Source: Gammaproteobacteria bacterium
GTDB lineage: Bacteria; Pseudomonadota; Gammaproteobacteria; Xanthomonadales; Xanthomonadaceae
Reading direction: 5' to 3'
Assembly: GCA_025352045.1 (NCBI GenBank)
Contig: JANXUD010000029.1
Span: 1-37,474 of the forward strand
DNA: 37,474 bases
Shown here: piece after piece, positions 29,784 through 37,474 of the stretch
Layout: each line of letters starts with the position of its first letter
Position numbering within the stretch: the stretch's first letter is position 1
Program-made: the position numbers and the translations under genes
Notes under the pieces: generated by a model
The model's database searches: none
What the model saw: the letters and a program-made list of their open reading frames with translations, nothing else
What the model was told of the DNA's origin: nothing

Positions 29784-30689
29784 TTACGCCTGATGTCGCG
29801 ACGCACCGGACTGTTCGCCGCGCAGCAGCGCCGCCTTGCGCGGCAAGCCCCAGCGATAACCGCCGAGCGAGCCGTCGCCGCGCACGATGCGGTGGCAGGG
29901 GACGACCACGGCCAGGCGATTGCGCGCGCAGGCGCTGGCCACTGCGCGGGTGGCGCGCGGCGCGCCCAGTTCCTGCGCCAGCTGGGCGTAGCTCAGGGTC
30001 TGGCCGGGCGGAATGCGCATCAGGGCCTGCCAGACGCGATGCTGGAAGGCGGTGCCGATCAGTTCGATGTCGAGCACGCCAGCGCGGCCGGCCAGCAGGT
30101 CGGCGACCTGGCGCACGCGCGGGGCGAGGAAGTCGTCGCTACCCGCTTCCACGCGGCTGAGTTGCGCGGCCGGGAACTCTTCGCGCAGCCCAGCCTCGAG
30201 CGCGGCGGCGCTGTCGCCAAGCGCGATCGTGCACAAGCCGCGCTCGGTGGCGGCGACCAGTGCGCATCCGAGTTGCGTCGTGAAAGTGGTCCAGCGGATT
30301 TGCAGGCCCGCGCCGCCGCGCCGATAGGCGGCCGGCAGCATGCCCAGGCGCGCGGCGCCGTCCTCGTACACGCGGCTGGGCGAGCCGTAGCCGGCTTCGT
30401 AGAGGGCGCGGGTGACGTCGCTGCGCGCGCCCTTGCCCGCGCCTTTGCCGATGCCACCACGCGTGCTACCGCGCAGTTCGCGCTTGAGCGCGCCCAGCTT
30501 GACCTGCGCGCGGTATTCCGCGGGACTCAGGCCGAAGGCATCGCGGAACCGGCGCTGCAGGTGGCCGGGACTCAGTCCGACGGCGGCGCCGAGCGTGTCG
30601 AGCGTCTGGTCGCCGCCATCGAGCAGGCGGCGGGCCTGGTCGAGGCGCGGATCGAGGGTGGATGTCGCGGTGCCGACGGTTGCGTTCAT
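29784..30689 (-). CDS. Ada-type AraC regulator fused to O6-methylguanine-DNA methyltransferase, lacking the N-terminal zinc domain
   Basis: A 301-residue bifunctional protein. Residues about 15-125 are an AraC-type DNA-binding domain ('LGAAVGLSPGHLQRRFRDAF', 'GYGSPSRVYE'). Residues about 130-295 are the alkyltransferase with active-site 'VVVPCHRIVRGDGSLGGYRW' (C265). E. coli Ada also has an N-terminal zinc domain whose Cys38 methylation switches it into an activator; that domain is missing, so the usual sensing mechanism cannot operate as known. It should still repair O6-methylguanine. A Gly/Lys/Arg-rich insert ('STRGGIGKGAGKGARSDV') lies inside the regulatory domain. Two direct repeats upstream are candidate binding sites. 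Confidence 0.9.
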   Translation of the reverse strand: MNATVGTATSTLDPRLDQARRLLDGGDQTLDTLGAAVGLSPGHLQRRFRDAFGLSPAEYRAQVKLGALKRELRGSTRGGIGKGAGKGARSDVTRALYEAGYGSPSRVYEDGAARLGMLPAAYRRGGAGLQIRWTTFTTQLGCALVAATERGLCTIALGDSAAALEAGLREEFPAAQLSRVEAGSDDFLAPRVRQVADLLAGRAGVLDIELIGTAFQHRVWQALMRIPPGQTLSYAQLAQELGAPRATRAVASACARNRLAVVVPCHRIVRGDGSLGGYRWGLPRKAALLRGEQSGASRHQA

Positions 30690-30738
30690 GGCGGCCAGAC
30701 TACGGCGACCAGGCGGACGCCGCTATCCGAAGCTTGCG

Positions 30739-30780
30739 GCGTGAATGAACCGGCGCCGCCCGCGTGAAGGAACCGGCCCC
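30739..30780. promoter_or_regulatory. Pair of 19-bp direct repeats upstream of the Ada-like gene
   Basis: GCGTGAATGAACCGGCGCC (30739-30757) and GCGTGAAGGAACCGGCCCC (30762-30780) are identical at 17 of 19 positions and repeat every 23 bp. They lie 50-91 bp before the start of the Ada-like gene. AraC-family proteins bind direct repeats about two helical turns apart, so an autoregulatory operator is possible. Confidence 0.4.
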
Positions 30781-30789
30781 GTTCAGGGT

Positions 30790-32949
30790 TTACTGCCAGA
30801 CGGTGGGCTGGTGGCTGACCGGCAGGACCAGCGCGGCCATGCGCGGGTCGGCCGACAGCAGGCTGATGGCGTCGGACAGGATGGCCGCGGTCTCGCGCAC
30901 CAGCGGATCAGCGTGCTTCTTGCGCTCTTCCTCGGCGGCCACCTGCTGGCCGACATTGCGCTCGTCGGCCTGCAGGCCATCGTCGTCGTCGTTGCGTGCG
31001 TCGGCCAGGCCCAGGGCCTTGCGCTCGGCGGCGCGGGCCTTCTTCTTGGCTTCGTCGGCGTCGCGCTCGGCGCGGCGGTCGGCTTCATTGAGCGAGATGG
31101 TCTTCTTCTCGCGCTGGGCGCGGAACTCGGCCACGTCCTGCGACCACCAGCCGAATTCCTTGTCGGTCGCCACGCGCGCATCGTGCTGGCGGATGAGGGT
31201 TGGCAGGAGCGGGGTGAAGTTGCCCACGTTCTGGTGGTTGGCGACTTCGATGTGGGTCGCCGGCAGCGCGTTGTCGTAGGTGCTCTCGCCGAACTCGGTC
31301 GCGTCCACGGTGGCCGGGAACTGGATTTCCGGCACCACGCCCGCGTGCTGAGTGGTGCCGCCGTCCACGCGGAAGAACTGCTGGATGGTCAGCTTGACCT
31401 GGCCGAACTGCGGGGCGGACTTGTTCTGCCAGCGGTCCAGGTCGATCAGGTTCTGCACCGTGCCCTTGCCGAAGGTCGGCTCGCCGACGATCAGGCCGCG
31501 GCCGTAGTCCTGGATGGCGGCGGCGAAGATCTCGGTCGCCGAGGCGGAGGAACGGTTGACCAGCACGGCCAGCGGGCCGTCCCAGGCAACGCCTGCGTTG
31601 TCGTCGGACTCCACCGCCACGCGGCCGCCGGAATCGCGGACCTGCACGATGGGGCCCTTGTCGATGAACAGGCCGGTGAGTTCGACCGCTTCGAGCAGCG
31701 AGCCGCCGCCGTTCTCGCGCAGGTCCATCACCACGCCATCCACGTGCGCGGCCTTGAGCTCGCCGAGCAGGCGCGCGGTGTCGGTGGTGGCCGAGCGCGC
31801 ATCCGGATCGCCGCGCTTGGCCGCTTCGAAGTCGAGGTAGAAGCCGGGCAGCGTGATCACCCCGATCTTCTTGCCCTGGACATCGATGATCGACTTGCTG
31901 GCGGCCTGCTCCTCGAGCTTGACCTTGTCACGCACGATCGTCACCTGCTGGTGCTTGCCATCCACGCCGGCATCGGCCGGCAGGATGTCCAGGCGCACCT
32001 TGGTGCCCTTATTGCCGCGGATCAGGTCCACGACGTCGTCGATGCGCCAGCCGACCACGTCGGTCATCGGGCCCTTGTCGCCCTGCCCGACCGCGACCAC
32101 GCGGTCGCCGACCTTGACCTTGCCGGTCGAGGACGCCGGACCGCCCGGAACGAGGGTGCGGATGACGACGTATTCATCCTGGCGCTGCAGCACCGCGCCG
32201 ATGCCCTCCAGGGACAGGCGCATCTGCATGTTGAAGTTCTCCGCGCTGCGCGGGCTCATGTAGCTGGTGTGCGGATCGATCGAGGTCGCGTACGCGTTCA
32301 TGAAGCTCTCGAACACGTCGTCGCCGCGCAATTCATGCACGCGCGAACCGAGGTTGGCGTAGCGCTTGTCCAGGGTCTTGCGGATCTCGTCCGGGCTGCG
32401 GCCGGCGAGCTCAAGTCGCAGTTCGTCGTTCTTGACGTACTTGCGCCAGATCTCGTTGAGCGCCGTCGTGTCCGGGGCCCATGCGGCCTTCTCGCGGTCG
32501 TAGGCCCAGGTCTCCTTGGCGGAGAAGTCCATGGGCTTGGCCAGAAGGCTGCGGGCGTAGGCGGTGCGGTCGTCCACGCGCTTGACGTAGGTGGTGTAGA
32601 TGTCGAACGCGGGCTTGAGGTCCTGCGCCTTGATCGCATCGTCGAGCTGGGTGCGATACGGCGCAAAGCGGTCCATGTCCGCCTGGGTAAAGAACAGCTT
32701 GTCGCCGTCGAGGGACTCGAGGTAGCGGCGGAAGATTTCCGCGGACAGCGCATCGTCCAGCACGCGCGGCCGGTAGGCGTACTGGCTGTCCGACAGCAGC
32801 CCGTAGACCAGGCTGGACGCCACGGCCTGGGACTGGGTCGGGACCATCGTGCCGGCTGGCTTGGCGGTTGGCGCGGGCGTGCCCGCAGCGGCCAGCGCCA
32901 GGGTCAGGGGCAGGAGGGCGGAGAAGGCCAGGAGCTTGCGGCTGAACAT
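30790..32949 (-). CDS. prc: Tail-specific periplasmic protease Prc (S41, C-terminal processing)
   Basis: A 719-residue protease. A signal peptide (about 1-23, 'LLAFSALLPLTLALAAAG') directs it to the periplasm. The PDZ domain is around 240-330 ('IGAVLQRQDEYVVIRTLVPG'). The catalytic region has S470 ('RSSASATEIF'), D481 ('QDYGRGL') and K495 ('PTFGKGTVQ'), with the Ser-to-Asp and Asp-to-Lys spacings (11 and 14) of E. coli Tsp, a Ser/Lys dyad enzyme. The C-terminal DUF3340 region is rich in charged residues ('EADRRAERDADEAKKKARAA'). It cleaves proteins from their nonpolar C-termini. ATG 32949 has only a weak AAGGGAT Shine-Dalgarno. It lies downstream of lipA with a 93-bp gap. Confidence 0.95.
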   Translation of the reverse strand: MFSRKLLAFSALLPLTLALAAAGTPAPTAKPAGTMVPTQSQAVASSLVYGLLSDSQYAYRPRVLDDALSAEIFRRYLESLDGDKLFFTQADMDRFAPYRTQLDDAIKAQDLKPAFDIYTTYVKRVDDRTAYARSLLAKPMDFSAKETWAYDREKAAWAPDTTALNEIWRKYVKNDELRLELAGRSPDEIRKTLDKRYANLGSRVHELRGDDVFESFMNAYATSIDPHTSYMSPRSAENFNMQMRLSLEGIGAVLQRQDEYVVIRTLVPGGPASSTGKVKVGDRVVAVGQGDKGPMTDVVGWRIDDVVDLIRGNKGTKVRLDILPADAGVDGKHQQVTIVRDKVKLEEQAASKSIIDVQGKKIGVITLPGFYLDFEAAKRGDPDARSATTDTARLLGELKAAHVDGVVMDLRENGGGSLLEAVELTGLFIDKGPIVQVRDSGGRVAVESDDNAGVAWDGPLAVLVNRSSASATEIFAAAIQDYGRGLIVGEPTFGKGTVQNLIDLDRWQNKSAPQFGQVKLTIQQFFRVDGGTTQHAGVVPEIQFPATVDATEFGESTYDNALPATHIEVANHQNVGNFTPLLPTLIRQHDARVATDKEFGWWSQDVAEFRAQREKKTISLNEADRRAERDADEAKKKARAAERKALGLADARNDDDDGLQADERNVGQQVAAEEERKKHADPLVRETAAILSDAISLLSADPRMAALVLPVSHQPTVWQ

Positions 32950-33042
32950 GATCGAATCCCTTGGAAACTGCGAGTGCTGCCTGCGGCCAGCTTGCGCCGC
33001 GTGGGGACCACGGGCCTGTGCCGATGGTACTGGGTGGATGCC

Positions 33043-34035
33043 TCAGGCAATGACTTGGACGTAGCCTGCTTCAGCCGCCATTCGGTCCGCGTGGTAGGAA
33101 GACCGGACCATGGGTCCGGACGCCACGTGGGTAAAGCCAAGACCCATGCCGAACACCTCGAGTTCCTTGAACTCGGCCGGCGTCCAGTAACGGATCACCG
33201 GATGGTGGTGCGGGGTTGGCTGCAGGTACTGCCCGATTGTGATCATGTCCACGTTATGGGCGCGTAAATCCCGCAGCGCGCCCTGCACCTGGGCCATGTC
33301 CTCGCCCAGTCCGAGCATGATCCCGGACTTGGTCGGAACCTCCGGGTGCTCGGTGCCGAAGCGCTGGAGCAACTGCAGCGACCAGTCGTAGTCGGCGCCC
33401 GGGCGCACGTTCGGATACAGCTCGCGCACCGTTTCCAGGTTGTGGTTGAACACGTCCGGTGGATCGGCGCGCAGCAGTTCGAGCGCGCGGTCCATGCGGC
33501 CCTTGCCGCGGAAATCGGGGGTGAGGATCTCGATCTTCAGCGTCGGCGACAGGGCGCGCGCCGCGCGGATGCATTCGGCGAAATGGGCCGCGCCGCCGTC
33601 GCGCAGGTCGTCGCGGTCCACCGAGGTGATCACGACGTAGCGCAACCCCATGTCGGCGATGGTGCGGGCCAGGTTGGCTGGTTCGCTGGCATCCGGCGGC
33701 TTGGGCCGGCCGTGGGCGACGTCGCAGAAACTGCAGCGCCGCGTGCACACCTCGCCCAGGATCATGAAGGTGGCGGTGCCGTGGCTGAAGCACTCGTGGA
33801 TGTTCGGGCAGCTGGCCTCCTCGCACACGGTCACCAGGCGGTTCTCGCGCAGCTTGGCCTTGAGCTTGGCCACCGCGTTGCCGGCCGGGATGCGCACGCG
33901 GATCCACTCCGGCTTGCGCAGGATCGGCGCCGTGGCGTCGAAGCTCACCGGGCTGCGCGCGATCTTGTCCTCGCCCAGCTGCTTCACGCCGGTTTCGAGC
34001 GAGGGCAGCACCTGGATCGGGATGGTCTTGGACAT
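33043..34035 (-). CDS. lipA: Lipoyl synthase LipA
   Basis: A 330-residue radical-SAM enzyme that inserts two sulfurs into octanoyl groups on lipoyl domains. Both iron-sulfur motifs are complete: C71, C76 and C82 in '[12 protein letters not shown]' for the auxiliary cluster, and C97, C101 and C104 in 'CTRRCSFC' for the radical-SAM cluster. The C-terminal '[11 protein letters not shown]' supplies the serine ligand. ATG 34035 is chosen from homology; the longer frame adds 19 residues. It follows lipB by 81 bp, in the pathway order octanoyl transfer then sulfur insertion. Confidence 0.97.
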   Translation of the reverse strand: MSKTIPIQVLPSLETGVKQLGEDKIARSPVSFDATAPILRKPEWIRVRIPAGNAVAKLKAKLRENRLVTVCEEASCPNIHECFSHGTATFMILGEVCTRRCSFCDVAHGRPKPPDASEPANLARTIADMGLRYVVITSVDRDDLRDGGAAHFAECIRAARALSPTLKIEILTPDFRGKGRMDRALELLRADPPDVFNHNLETVRELYPNVRPGADYDWSLQLLQRFGTEHPEVPTKSGIMLGLGEDMAQVQGALRDLRAHNVDMITIGQYLQPTPHHHPVIRYWTPAEFKELEVFGMGLGFTHVASGPMVRSSYHADRMAAEAGYVQVIA

Positions 34036-34116
34036 GGTGCTGGCGGACTCGGAGGGCGTGGATCGAACGTGGGGTCGGACGGGCGGAAACAAAGCGGTGG
34101 AGCGCGGTGGAGGGCG

Positions 34117-34809
34117 TCAGGCGACGTCGGCCGCGGGTGTCGGGATCGGCGCCAGTCCCGCGGGCAGGCCGGACACCGCCACCGGCGCCAGGCCGAGCTG
34201 GGACGCCAGCTTGCCCACCAGCACGGAACCCACGGTTTCCAGCGATCCGGGACCACCGCAGTCTAGCACCGAGGTCACCCGCAACCCCTCGAAACCACAG
34301 GGATTGATGCGCCCGAACGGCTCCAGGTCCAGGGCCACGTTCAAGGCCAGGCCGTGGAAGCTGCAACCGTGCCGGACCCGAAGGCCCAGCGCGCCGATCT
34401 TGGCCCCGTGCACGTACACGCCGGGAGCGCCGGCGCGGCGCGCGGCCGGGATGTCCCAGGCGGCCAGGGTGTCGATGAGGCCCTGCTCGATGCGCTCGAC
34501 GAACTCGCGCACGCCCAGCTTGCGCCGGCGCAGGTCGATCAGCGGGTAGGCCACGAGCTGGCCGGGCCCGTGGTAGGTCACCTGGCCGCCGCGGTTGGTG
34601 CGCACGACCGGGATGGCGCCGGCGGCCAGCACGTGCTCCGGCTTGCCCGCCTGGCCCAGGGTGAAGACGGGGTCGTGCTCAAGCAGCCAGAGCTGGTCGG
34701 CGCCGTGCTCGCCCCGGGCGTTGGTATAGGCCTCCATCGCGGCCCAGGTGGCGGCGAAGGGTTGGCGGCCGAGGCGGAAGACGGCGAGGCTGTTGTCGGC
34801 GTGCGGCAT
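34117..34809 (-). CDS. lipB: Octanoyl-ACP:protein octanoyltransferase LipB
   Basis: A 230-residue enzyme that transfers octanoate from acyl carrier protein to lipoyl domains. '[20 protein letters not shown]' is the signature region; K137 ('[11 protein letters not shown]') and C171 ('INPCGFEG') form the catalytic dyad. ATG 34809 is chosen because '[20 protein letters not shown]' is a normal N-terminus. A GTG at 34854 would extend the protein by 15 residues that come partly from a REP-like repeat. The repeat lies directly against the start codon, leaving no conventional ribosome-binding site. The C-terminal tail past about residue 215 is Ala/Pro-rich. Confidence 0.95.
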   Translation of the reverse strand: MPHADNSLAVFRLGRQPFAATWAAMEAYTNARGEHGADQLWLLEHDPVFTLGQAGKPEHVLAAGAIPVVRTNRGGQVTYHGPGQLVAYPLIDLRRRKLGVREFVERIEQGLIDTLAAWDIPAARRAGAPGVYVHGAKIGALGLRVRHGCSFHGLALNVALDLEPFGRINPCGFEGLRVTSVLDCGGPGSLETVGSVLVGKLASQLGLAPVAVSGLPAGLAPIPTPAADVA

Positions 34810-34833
34810 ATCGGGCCTGAAGGCCCTCCCACA
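34810..34833 (-). repeat. Second-type REP-like repeat against the lipB start codon
   Basis: On the minus strand it reads GTGGGAGGGCCTTCAGGCCC followed by GAT and then the lipB ATG. GGGCCT and AGGCCC form an inner palindrome. It differs from the GTGGGAGCGGCT-type repeat elsewhere in the window but shares the GTGGGAG head. The hairpin would occupy the position of the lipB ribosome-binding site. Confidence 0.75.
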
Positions 34834-34841
34834 AGGGAAGG

Positions 34842-35120
34842 TCAGAGGGTCCACTTCACTTCGGGATGCGCGCGCAGGGCGTGGTGGGCGGCCTCGTATT
34901 GCTCGCGCGATTCTGCCCGGAAGCTGACGGTCACCGAGACGAAACGCCCAGCCGTGGATGGCCGGGAACGCACGGTCTCGTGCATCACCACCAGCCCGGC
35001 CTGCTCCAGCTCGCGTGGGATCACCGCTTCCAGGCCCGCGCTGGCCGGGCCCATGGCGGTGATCTCGAACACGCCGGGGAACTCGAAACCCTTGGTCTGC
35101 TCGTCATTGCCCATGGGCAT
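34842..35120 (-). CDS. DUF493 (YbeD-like) protein of the lipoate cluster
   Basis: A 92-residue protein of the YbeD/DUF493 family, an ACT-like fold, with '[20 protein letters not shown]', '[20 protein letters not shown]' and '[19 protein letters not shown]', the last being the family's characteristic ending. It is usually encoded just upstream of lipB, as here; its biochemical role is not established, although the location implies lipoate metabolism. ATG 35120 with GAGG nine bases upstream is preferred over ATG 35114. The 137-bp gap to the divergent Dcp gene holds both promoters, which I could not resolve. Confidence 0.9.
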   Translation of the reverse strand: MPMGNDEQTKGFEFPGVFEITAMGPASAGLEAVIPRELEQAGLVVMHETVRSRPSTAGRFVSVTVSFRAESREQYEAAHHALRAHPEVKWTL

Positions 35121-35257
35121 AGTATCGGGCCTCGACCGGGCTTTCCCAAGCACCCGTGGCCGCGGATGCCGGACCTTTCGGCACATGCCGGAATCGGCGG
35201 CGACCGCTAGCATCCGCCAGCCGGCGCCACGCGCGCCCGACCCTGAACGGAACCCCG

Positions 35258-37474
35258 ATGTTGACCAAACCGCTCGCCCTCCTGATCGCCGCCAGCCTCG
35301 GCACGGCCCTCTCCTTTCCAGTGACCGCCGCCCCCATGCCTGCCAAGACCAAACAGACCGCCACGACCGCACTGGCCGCCAAGCCCACTGACACCGGCAT
35401 GGCCGCAGTGAAGACAGCAGACGTGACGGTGGCCGACATCAAGGCCAACCCGTTCTACGCGCCGTCCCCCCTGCCCTACCAGTACCCGCAGTTCGACAAG
35501 ATCCACGAAGCCGACTACGTGCCCGCGTTCGAGGAAGGCATGCGCCAACAGCGCGCCGAAGTCGACGCGATCGCAGACAACCCGGACAAGCCGACCTTCG
35601 ACAACACCATCGTGGCGATGGAGCGCAGCGGCCGCATGCTGGGCCGGGTCTCCACGGTGTTCTTCAACCTCACCGGTTCCAACACCAGCGACGGCCTCGA
35701 GAAGATCCAGGCCGACATCTCGCCCAAGCTGTCCGCGCACAACGACGCGATCGTCCTGAACAGCAAGCTGTTCGCCCGGGTCAAGGCGCTGTACGACGCG
35801 CGCGACTCGCTCGGCCTGGACGCGGAGTCCAAGCGCCTGCTGTGGCGCTACCACACCGACTTCGTGCGCGCCGGCGCACCGCTCAGCGATCCCGACAAGG
35901 ACAAGCTGAGGGCGATGAACGCCGAACTGGCCACGCTGCAGACCACCTTCAGCCAGAACGTGCTCAAGGAAGTGAACGACTCGGCCGTGGTCGTGGACGA
36001 CAAGGCCGAGCTCGACGGCCTCACCGACGCCCAGGTCCAGGCCGCCGCGGCCGCGGCCAAGGCGCGCCACCTCGATGGCAAGTACGTGATCACCCTGCTC
36101 AACACCAGCGGCCAGCCGCCGGAAACCCTGCTCAAGAACCGCGCGCTGCGCGAGCGCATCGCCAAGGCTTCGCTGGCCCGCGGCAGCCGCGGCAATGCCT
36201 TCGACAACACGGCCGTGGTGTCGCGGATCGCCAAGCTGCGCGCCGAGGAAGCCAAGCTGCTCGGCTATCCGAACCACGCCACCTACGTGCTTGAGGACGA
36301 AACCGCCAAGACCACCGAGGCGGTCAACAAGATGATGGCCGGCATGGCGCCGGCGGCGATCGCCAACGCGAAGAAGGAAGCCGCCGACCTGCAGAAGGTG
36401 ATCGACGCCGAGCATGGCGGCTTCAAGCTGCAGCCCTGGGACTGGGCCTACTACAGCGAGAAGGTGCGCAGCGCGCGCTACGCCTTCGACGAGGCGCAGC
36501 TCAAGCCCTACCTGGAGATGCACAACGTGCTGGAGAACGGCGTGTTCTACGCCGCCAACCAGGAATACGGCCTGACCTTCAAGAAGCGCACCGACCTGCC
36601 GGTCTATGACCCGGACGTGATGGTGTACGAGGTGTTCGATGCCAACGGCAAGCACCTGGCGATCTTCCTGTTCGACTACTACGCCCGCGACAACAAGCGC
36701 GGCGGCGCCTGGATGAACGAGTACGTCAGCCAGTCCGGCCTGCTCGGCAACGAGCCGGTGGTGGTGAACAACCTCAACATCCCCAAGCCGCCCGCGGGTG
36801 AGCCGACCCTTCTGACCTTCGACGAGGTGACCACCGCCTTCCACGAGTTCGGCCACGGCCTGCACGGCATGTTCTCCAACGTGAAGTACCCGCGCTTCGC
36901 CGGCACCAACGTACCGCGCGATTTCGTCGAGTTCCCGTCGCAGGTCAACGAGATGTGGGCCGAGTGGCCGCAGGTGCTGGCGCACTACGCCAAGCATTAC
37001 AAGACCGGCGAGCCGATGCCCAAGGCGCTGCTGGACAAGGTCGAGGCGGCGTCCAAGTTCAACCAGGGCTTCGCCACCAGCGAATACCTGGCGGCCGCGA
37101 TGCTCGACCAGCGCTGGCATCAGCTCAGCCCGGAGCAGGTGCCGGAGGCGTCCGGCGTGATGGCCTTCGAGGCCAAGGCCCTGCACGACCTCGGCGTGGA
37201 CTTCGCGCCGGTGCCGCCGCGCTACCGCACGCCCTACTTCTCGCACATCTGGGGCGGCGGCTATTCGGCCGGTTACTACGCCTACCTGTGGAGCGAGGTG
37301 CTGGCGGCAGACAGCGTCGAGTGGTTCAAGCGCAACGGCGGCCTCAGCCGCAAGAACGGCGACCACTTCCGCCAGACCTTGCTGTCGCGCGGCGGCAGCG
37401 AGGATGCGATCAAGCTGTTCCACGACTTCAGCGGGCGCGCGCCCTACGCCGAGCCCCTGCTGGTCAAGCGCGGC
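35258..37474 (+). CDS. dcp: M3-family peptidyl-dipeptidase Dcp (3' end outside window)
   Basis: The frame is open from ATG 35258 to the end of the window, 739 codons without a stop, and is probably missing only the last residues. An N-terminal signal peptide ('LALLIAASLGTALSFPVTAA') indicates export. The catalytic domain shows the zinc motif 'HEFGHGLH' (H529, E530, H533) and 'FVEFPSQVNEMWAEW' with the third ligand. Further family features are 'WDWAYYSEKVR' and 'HIWGGGYSAGYYAYLWSEV'. M3 dipeptidases such as Dcp release dipeptides from the C-termini of oligopeptides. E. coli Dcp is cytosolic to periplasmic; the clear signal here favours a periplasmic enzyme. Divergent from DUF493. Confidence 0.93.
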   Translation, partial: MLTKPLALLIAASLGTALSFPVTAAPMPAKTKQTATTALAAKPTDTGMAAVKTADVTVADIKANPFYAPSPLPYQYPQFDKIHEADYVPAFEEGMRQQRAEVDAIADNPDKPTFDNTIVAMERSGRMLGRVSTVFFNLTGSNTSDGLEKIQADISPKLSAHNDAIVLNSKLFARVKALYDARDSLGLDAESKRLLWRYHTDFVRAGAPLSDPDKDKLRAMNAELATLQTTFSQNVLKEVNDSAVVVDDKAELDGLTDAQVQAAAAAAKARHLDGKYVITLLNTSGQPPETLLKNRALRERIAKASLARGSRGNAFDNTAVVSRIAKLRAEEAKLLGYPNHATYVLEDETAKTTEAVNKMMAGMAPAAIANAKKEAADLQKVIDAEHGGFKLQPWDWAYYSEKVRSARYAFDEAQLKPYLEMHNVLENGVFYAANQEYGLTFKKRTDLPVYDPDVMVYEVFDANGKHLAIFLFDYYARDNKRGGAWMNEYVSQSGLLGNEPVVVNNLNIPKPPAGEPTLLTFDEVTTAFHEFGHGLHGMFSNVKYPRFAGTNVPRDFVEFPSQVNEMWAEWPQVLAHYAKHYKTGEPMPKALLDKVEAASKFNQGFATSEYLAAAMLDQRWHQLSPEQVPEASGVMAFEAKALHDLGVDFAPVPPRYRTPYFSHIWGGGYSAGYYAYLWSEVLAADSVEWFKRNGGLSRKNGDHFRQTLLSRGGSEDAIKLFHDFSGRAPYAEPLLVKRG

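Noticed and set aside
30745-33267. 840-residue plus-strand open frame opposite prc
   Set aside because: Antisense of Prc, whose signal peptide and catalytic motifs are clear. The long frame reflects codon bias at high GC.
35207-37423. 738-residue minus-strand open frame opposite dcp
   Set aside because: Antisense of the M3 peptidase with intact HEFGH motif; the translation has no recognisable domain.

Overview
The window is GC-rich, densely packed chromosomal DNA, most likely from the Xanthomonadaceae/Lysobacteraceae (Lysobacter, Luteimonas or a relative). This is inference from gene content: a class II ribonucleotide reductase split into NrdJa and NrdJb, the order DUF493-lipB-lipA, a histone H1-like Lys/Ala-rich protein, and short palindromic repeats (GTGGGAGCGGCTNCAGCCGC and GTGGGAGGGCCTTCAGGCCC types) that I associate with this group. 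No rRNA, tRNA, CRISPR array or complete mobile element was seen.

Bases 1-5158 look accessory. The 3' part of a LysR regulator is followed by a fossil of a ChpB/MazF toxin (minus strand), a PaiB-like FMN-binding protein whose stop overlaps the start of a membrane-anchored TIR protein with a TPR sensor-like C-terminal region, and an intact Xre-RES toxin-antitoxin pair in visibly AT-richer DNA. TIR and RES enzymes both attack NAD+, so two candidate NAD+-depleting proteins lie side by side. Bases 5159-9488 hold the B12-dependent ribonucleotide reductase as nrdJb and nrdJa, separated by a histone H1-like gene. Upstream of nrdJa there is a promoter with two NrdR-box-like palindromes. NrdJb carries an A9 run that forms a dnaX-like slippery heptamer with a stop immediately in the -1 frame.

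Bases 9489-16924 (plus strand) hold a Do-family periplasmic protease with a possible sigma-E promoter, a YqjD/YqjE-type envelope cluster, two tandem AI-2E/PerM permeases, a YigB-like HAD phosphatase and an M17 aminopeptidase. REP-like repeats lie inside reading frames here, and a paired copy forms a 20-bp hairpin between genes. Bases 17014-21296 form a four-gene adaptor/ABC-ATPase/two-permease export operon of MacAB type.

Bases 21310-28819 hold small genes and general functions: two hypothetical proteins, a HigB toxin fossil coupled to an intact HigA, a TonB-C protein, a VOC protein with a Ser-Ala hexanucleotide repeat, a short TrmO-family protein, a RIO kinase (minus strand), two SAM methyltransferases, a YbjQ-family protein, a GST and several small membrane proteins. 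Bases 28844-35120 are on the minus strand: an EamA exporter, an Ada-type regulator/alkyltransferase without the N-terminal zinc domain, the tail-specific protease Prc, and lipA, lipB and DUF493 for lipoate metabolism. An M3 peptidyl-dipeptidase (Dcp) runs off the right edge.

Three toxin-antitoxin loci are visible: one intact (Xre-RES) and two eroded (ChpB, HigB). The strongest candidates for undescribed biology are the TIR-TM-TPR receptor with its PaiB partner, the slippery site in nrdJb, and repeat elements that have become part of reading frames.
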